64,000 nucleotides of DNA from the NCBI GenBank assembly GCA_944319925.1, contig CALUFQ010000004.1, positions 17,873-81,872 of the forward strand. The letters are read 5' to 3'. Origin of the DNA: an uncultured Paraprevotella sp. Its GTDB lineage: Bacteria; Bacteroidota; Bacteroidia; Bacteroidales; Bacteroidaceae. The notes under the pieces are model-generated. The model made no database searches. It had not been told where the DNA came from and saw only the letters and a list, made by a program, of their open reading frames with translations. Shown here piece by piece: positions 60,808-64,000 of the stretch. The translations under genes were made by a program, and so were the position numbers. Positions within the stretch are counted from its first letter, which is position 1. Each line of letters begins with the position of its first letter.

Positions 60808-60948
60808 AACGCCCGCGTCCATGGTAAATTCACTCAGGCAGCGAATCATACCATGAGGCGCGGGCTTTGCTTATTATTTTTGACCGGGCAGTCCAGAGCC
60901 TCAATAGGAATAATTGGCCAAGAACCCGCGCCTCTACTTTTTTTTATT
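60808..60948 (+). promoter_or_regulatory. overlapping hairpins, terminator or attenuator before the BspA-like gene
   Basis: Stem A pairs 60808-60826 with 60849-60866 (arms ending CATGGTA/TACCATG) and is followed by TTATTATTTTT. Stem B pairs GAGGCGCGGG (60855-60864) with CCCGCGCCTC (60925-60934), followed by T8 (60938-60945 region). The two stems share bases 60855-60864, so they exclude each other, as in an attenuator. Equally, stem A may simply end the ABC-F transcript. The rest of 60596-60807 shows nothing recognisable. Confidence 0.5.
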
Positions 60949-60990
60949 TACGCCGCCGGAGGGTTCAGGCGGCATAAAGCGTAATCTAAC

Positions 60991-62766
60991 ATGACACACA
61001 GATGTTTCAAAACGTGGTGGGCAATCCTGACGGGCTTGTTCGCTTGCGTCGTGGGCGCGCAAGCCTACGACTTCGAGAAAGATGGTATCTACTACAATGT
61101 CACGTCGCTGGATGATTTAACTGTAGAAGTGACGTATGAAGGAGAAGAGAAAAAGACAACCTTTTATAAGAATGATTTAGTTATCCCCGATTATGTAGAG
61201 TTTAATGGGAAAGCTTTTGAGGTCAAAGGTATTGGGGAGTATGCTTTTTGGGGAGCCTCTTCATCTTCTATTGAACTCCCTAATACAATTAATACTATTG
61301 GTAGCAGTGCTTTTGCTTATAGTTCTATTAAGAGAATTCAAATTCCGAACAGTGTAATTAATATGGGACTAAGTGTGTTTAGTAATTGTTATGAGCTGAT
61401 ACATATCACATTGTCTAATAACATGGAAAGTGTGCCCAAAGGGACTTTTGTAAAATGTTATAGTTTAAGCAACATAACAATTCCTGAAAATACGAAGGTA
61501 ATAGAATTGGATGCATTTACAGATTGTACTTCGTTGACTTCTATTAAGTTTCCAAAAACCTTAGAGGAAATATCGCGTGCTTTTCAAGGTTGTAAAAGTC
61601 TGAAATCTTTGACGATTCCTGCAAATGTACATGTAATAACTTCTACTGCTTTTAAAAATTGTGAAAGTCTGTCGGAAGTAATATGGGAAACGGATAAGAT
61701 AAAAGAAATTCAAAATTGGTTATTTGAAAATTGCAAAAGCCTTACTTCAATGGTAATTCCAGAAAATGTGGAATCTATAAATTCAGAAAGTTTTTTGAAT
61801 TGTTCTGGACTGGAATCTATCCAATTACCAATGTCAATAAAGAGCATATCTGAATCTGCATTTTCAGGTTGTGAAAAATTGATTTCTGTTACGGTCAATT
61901 CTCCTGCCCCTCCAACGATTGAATATGAAACGTTTGTTTTAAAAACTTATCTGAATGGCACATTGTATGTCCCCAAGGGCTGCAAAGCATTGTATGAGAG
62001 TGCCGAGTATTGGAAAAACTTCTCGAACATTGTCGAGACCGACTACGTGCCGACCACCTTCTGCCCGCTCACGGCCAAGGTTTCCGGCTACGGCAGCATC
62101 AGTTTCGAGGGGCAGACCCTCAGCAACGGGACGGCCACTTGGCAAGCTCCGGCTCACAGCACTGCCACCATCTTCATTCAGCCTGATTACGGCTATAGGG
62201 CCACGGCGACTATTACGCAGGCCGACGGCAGCGAGACCACGCTGGAAGCCACGGACGTGCTGGAAGTGGAAGTGGGCGCGGAGGCACTCACTGTGGAAGT
62301 TTCGTTTGAAAGAATCACGGTCTACCTCACTATCCAGCAAGCCGAGAGCGGCTGCGTGAAAGTGGGCGGCGGATATGGCGAGGCACGCACGGTGAGCATC
62401 ACCCCCTACGAGGGATGGCGCATCCACTCCGTCACGCTCGATGGCATGGACTACACCGCCAGCTTGGATGCCGACAACCGCTTCACCACGCCGGGACTTT
62501 TGGAAAATGCTTTCCTGAACGTGGCCTTCGAGCAGGACGGTAGCCGCGTGCGCGGCCTGCAGGCTGACCACGCGAAAGTCTATGCGCAGGACGGGCGGCT
62601 CGTCATAGAACAGGCCGGAGCCGGCACCGTCGTGCGCGTCTACGACGAGGGTGGGCAGCTCGTGCGGTCGCTCACGGCGGATGGCGGGCGCATGACCGTC
62701 GCTTTGCCCCGCGGCCACGTCTATCTGGTGCGCACCGCGCAGAAGACCGTCAAGATCGGGTTGTAG
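60991..62766 (+). CDS. secreted BspA-type leucine-rich-repeat protein
   Basis: A 591-residue protein with a signal peptide (WAILTGLFACVVGAQA, cleavage before YDFEKDG). LRR_5 repeats cover about residues 55-345 (for example LTSIKFPKTLEEISRAFQGC, SLKSLTIPANVHVITSTAFK). Two beta-sandwich or tail regions follow (FCPLTAKVSGYGSISFEGQT; VSITPYEGWRIHSVTLDG), and the end (VVRVYDEGGQLVRSLTADGG ... GHVYLVRTAQKTVKIGL) resembles a type IX sorting-like beta domain. The repeat part is markedly AT-rich, while both ends are GC-rich, so the repeat block may have been acquired by recombination. Likely a surface adhesin; the ligand is unknown. Confidence 0.88.
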   Translation: MTHRCFKTWWAILTGLFACVVGAQAYDFEKDGIYYNVTSLDDLTVEVTYEGEEKKTTFYKNDLVIPDYVEFNGKAFEVKGIGEYAFWGASSSSIELPNTINTIGSSAFAYSSIKRIQIPNSVINMGLSVFSNCYELIHITLSNNMESVPKGTFVKCYSLSNITIPENTKVIELDAFTDCTSLTSIKFPKTLEEISRAFQGCKSLKSLTIPANVHVITSTAFKNCESLSEVIWETDKIKEIQNWLFENCKSLTSMVIPENVESINSESFLNCSGLESIQLPMSIKSISESAFSGCEKLISVTVNSPAPPTIEYETFVLKTYLNGTLYVPKGCKALYESAEYWKNFSNIVETDYVPTTFCPLTAKVSGYGSISFEGQTLSNGTATWQAPAHSTATIFIQPDYGYRATATITQADGSETTLEATDVLEVEVGAEALTVEVSFERITVYLTIQQAESGCVKVGGGYGEARTVSITPYEGWRIHSVTLDGMDYTASLDADNRFTTPGLLENAFLNVAFEQDGSRVRGLQADHAKVYAQDGRLVIEQAGAGTVVRVYDEGGQLVRSLTADGGRMTVALPRGHVYLVRTAQKTVKIGL

Positions 62767-62786
62767 CCCTTCCGTATTTCTTTTTG

Positions 62787-62826
62787 AAGGCAGGAAAAAG
62801 GCGGGCATGCCCCTTTTTCCTGCCTT
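62787..62826 (+). terminator. terminator of the BspA-like gene
   Basis: AAGGCAGGAAAAAGG (62787-62801) pairs exactly with CCTTTTTCCTGCCTT (62812-62826), followed by TTCT. It starts 20 bases after the stop and lies just before the group II intron. Confidence 0.85.
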
Positions 62827-62860
62827 TTCTGGTTCGCCCAGCATGAACATTCTCTAATCG

Positions 62861-64000
62861 GTGCAAGTCCGTAACACGCCCGATAGCGGGAAGTGTATAG
62901 CCAAGAGCAAGGGTGTCCAATGTGAGTTGGAATCTGAAGGAAGCTGGCGGCAAACATCTGGCCTGACGTACAGGAACTTGATATAAGGCTGGTGGGCATG
63001 GATAAGACTACCAGACAAGTCAAAGTCCGATAGCTATACGGAAATGCCCTAAGTAAATCAAGCAGGTATAAGATGGAAAGAGAATGTCCTTAACTGGGGA
63101 GGTCTCATGGACGTGCGGAGGATGAAGTTCCGAATCACGGAGTAAAGCTTGCCATGAGAAGTCAGCCGAGGCCATAGTACCCGATATTTTTTTTTTCTAC
63201 TCAACTCGGGGAAGGGCTGAACCATTAGTCAATTGAGCAGTAAATGAAAGTCACTCCATGAAGGGAAGAATGCAGAAAATACCGACGTCAATCGGTAGCC
63301 GCCCTCAAAAGGATAGCACGGAATGCGAAAGCTATGAGGGGGTGCAGACCTTCATGGACATGAATGAAAACAACCTCAAGGAAATGCAATTTGAACGTGG
63401 AAACCTATTGGAGTTCATCCTCTCGCCGTCGAACCTTAACCTTGCCTACCTGCAAGTTAAGCGCAATCACGGCAGCTGTGGAGTAGACGGACTGTCGACC
63501 GAGGAATTGGGCGGCTATCTGAAAGAACACAGAGATGAACTCGTGGAATCCTTGAAATCGGGCAGATACAGCCCGAATCCCGTCCTCCGTGTAGAAATCC
63601 CGAAGGATAATGGCAAGAAACGTCCGCTTGGTATCCCGACGGTGGTGGACAGGTTAATCCAACAAGCCATCAGCCAGATACTGACTCCCATCTATGAACG
63701 CCAGTTCAGCGACAACAGCTTTGGCTTCCGCCCTCACCGAAGCTGCCACAAGGCATTAAGGCGGGCTCAGGAATATATCACCCAAGGCTATAAATACTGC
63801 GTGTGCCTTGACCTTGAACGCTTCTTCGACACGGTAAACCACGCCATGTTGATAAGGATATTGTCCCGCACCATACGTGACGGACGTGTGATATCGCTTA
63901 TCCACAAGTACCTTACGGCAGGCGTCATGGTCAGACGCAGCTATGAGGAAAGTGTGGAAGGTGTTCCCCAAGGCGGTCCGTTAAGCCCTCTGTTGGCAAA
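62861..64000 (+). mobile_element. group II intron, 5' part (continues past window edge)
   Basis: From about 62861 (GTGCAAGTCCGTAACACGCC, fitting the GUGYG-like 5' end) the sequence has the look of group II domain I: GCCCGATAGCGGGAAG, AGCAAGGGTGTCC, CTGACGTACAGGAACTTGAT, CGGAAATGCCCTAAGTAAAT, and ends before a T9 run at 63187. The intron-encoded reverse transcriptase follows at 63258. Domains V and VI and the 3' end are outside the window. The exact 5' boundary is an estimate; the intron lies about 35 bases after a terminator hairpin, in non-coding DNA. Confidence 0.85.
63258..64000 (+). CDS. ltrA: group II intron reverse transcriptase/maturase (N-terminal part)
   Basis: The first 247 residues of a LtrA-type protein; there is no stop before the edge. 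RT blocks in order: LLEFILSPSNLNLAYLQVKR, HGSCGVDGLSTEEL, EIPKDNGKKRPLGIPTVVDR, FSDNSFGFRPHRSCHKALRR, the first catalytic aspartate in CVCLDLERFFDTVNH, and VEGVPQGGPLSPLL. The YADD block, maturase X domain and any endonuclease domain lie beyond the window. The start ATG at 63258 (MKGRMQK) follows an AAGTCACTCC leader; a start at the internal MQK is possible. It is needed for intron splicing and retrohoming. Confidence 0.92.
   Translation, partial: MKGRMQKIPTSIGSRPQKDSTECESYEGVQTFMDMNENNLKEMQFERGNLLEFILSPSNLNLAYLQVKRNHGSCGVDGLSTEELGGYLKEHRDELVESLKSGRYSPNPVLRVEIPKDNGKKRPLGIPTVVDRLIQQAISQILTPIYERQFSDNSFGFRPHRSCHKALRRAQEYITQGYKYCVCLDLERFFDTVNHAMLIRILSRTIRDGRVISLIHKYLTAGVMVRRSYEESVEGVPQGGPLSPLLA

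Overview
The window reads as chromosomal DNA of an anaerobic member of the order Bacteroidales (phylum Bacteroidota); I cannot fix the genus. Many upstream regions carry the Bacteroidota sigma-type promoter (TTTG about 20 bases before TAnnTTTG). The gene content also fits: a complete Na+-translocating NADH:quinone reductase operon, pyruvate formate-lyase with its activase, BspA-type leucine-rich-repeat proteins, DUF4835/PorD, DUF3127, DUF6169, DUF6722 and DUF4488-like proteins, a Rho with a long acidic N-terminus, and SusC/TonB-type barrel remains. No rRNA, tRNA or CRISPR array was recognised.

Layout. 1-5.1 kb (minus): lysS-gpsA-pgi-HAD phosphatase-PaaI-like thioesterase, running off the left edge. 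5.3-8.3 kb (plus): pflB-pflA behind a palindromic operator-like site. 8.3-11.9 kb: a repeat-rich accessory zone (a 615-bp dispersed element, MITE-like elements, hairpin repeats) around a phosphoesterase lipoprotein and an overlapping unknown gene. 11.9-18.6 kb (minus): a cytosolic-looking leucine-rich-repeat protein, guanine deaminase and TamB, whose start lies across an A8 tract. 18.6-24.6 kb (plus): nqrABCDEF, in which NqrC has an N-terminal rubredoxin domain. 24.7-31 kb (minus): a MATE exporter, then an operon of two SGNH proteins and an MBOAT acyltransferase. 31-32.8 kb: a small ORF plus a frameshifted DUF6169 gene driven by a near-identical copy of the SGNH/MBOAT promoter, then an inverted second copy of the 615-bp element and another MITE. 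32.9-39.1 kb: two paralogous BlaI-BlaR1 modules whose sensors end in DUF4488-like domains, separated by an AAA/DUF4143 ATPase. 39.2-40.8 kb: a decayed zone with a TonB-receptor remnant, a chimeric lipoprotein and two tiny membrane proteins. 40.9-48.3 kb (minus): dnaN-exonuclease-coaBC-porD-recN-TPR/pseudoprotease, opposite a DUF3127 gene with an SSB-like tail. 49.4-56.1 kb: a complete RND efflux operon with a divergent AraC regulator and a direct-repeat operator. 56.4-60.6 kb: rho and a divergent ABC-F ATPase. 61-62.8 kb: a secreted BspA protein with an AT-rich core. 62.9-64 kb: the 5' part of a group II intron with its reverse transcriptase, cut by the right edge.

Together the genes cover anaerobic pyruvate use and sodium-motive NADH oxidation, replication and repair, cell-envelope assembly and modification (TamB, MBOAT/SGNH, PorD), and envelope or drug stress response (RND, MATE, BlaIR). 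The least ordinary parts are the rubredoxin-NqrC fusion, the duplicated BlaIR-DUF4488 modules, the duplicated promoter, and dispersed repeats whose hairpin stems differ by compensatory substitutions.
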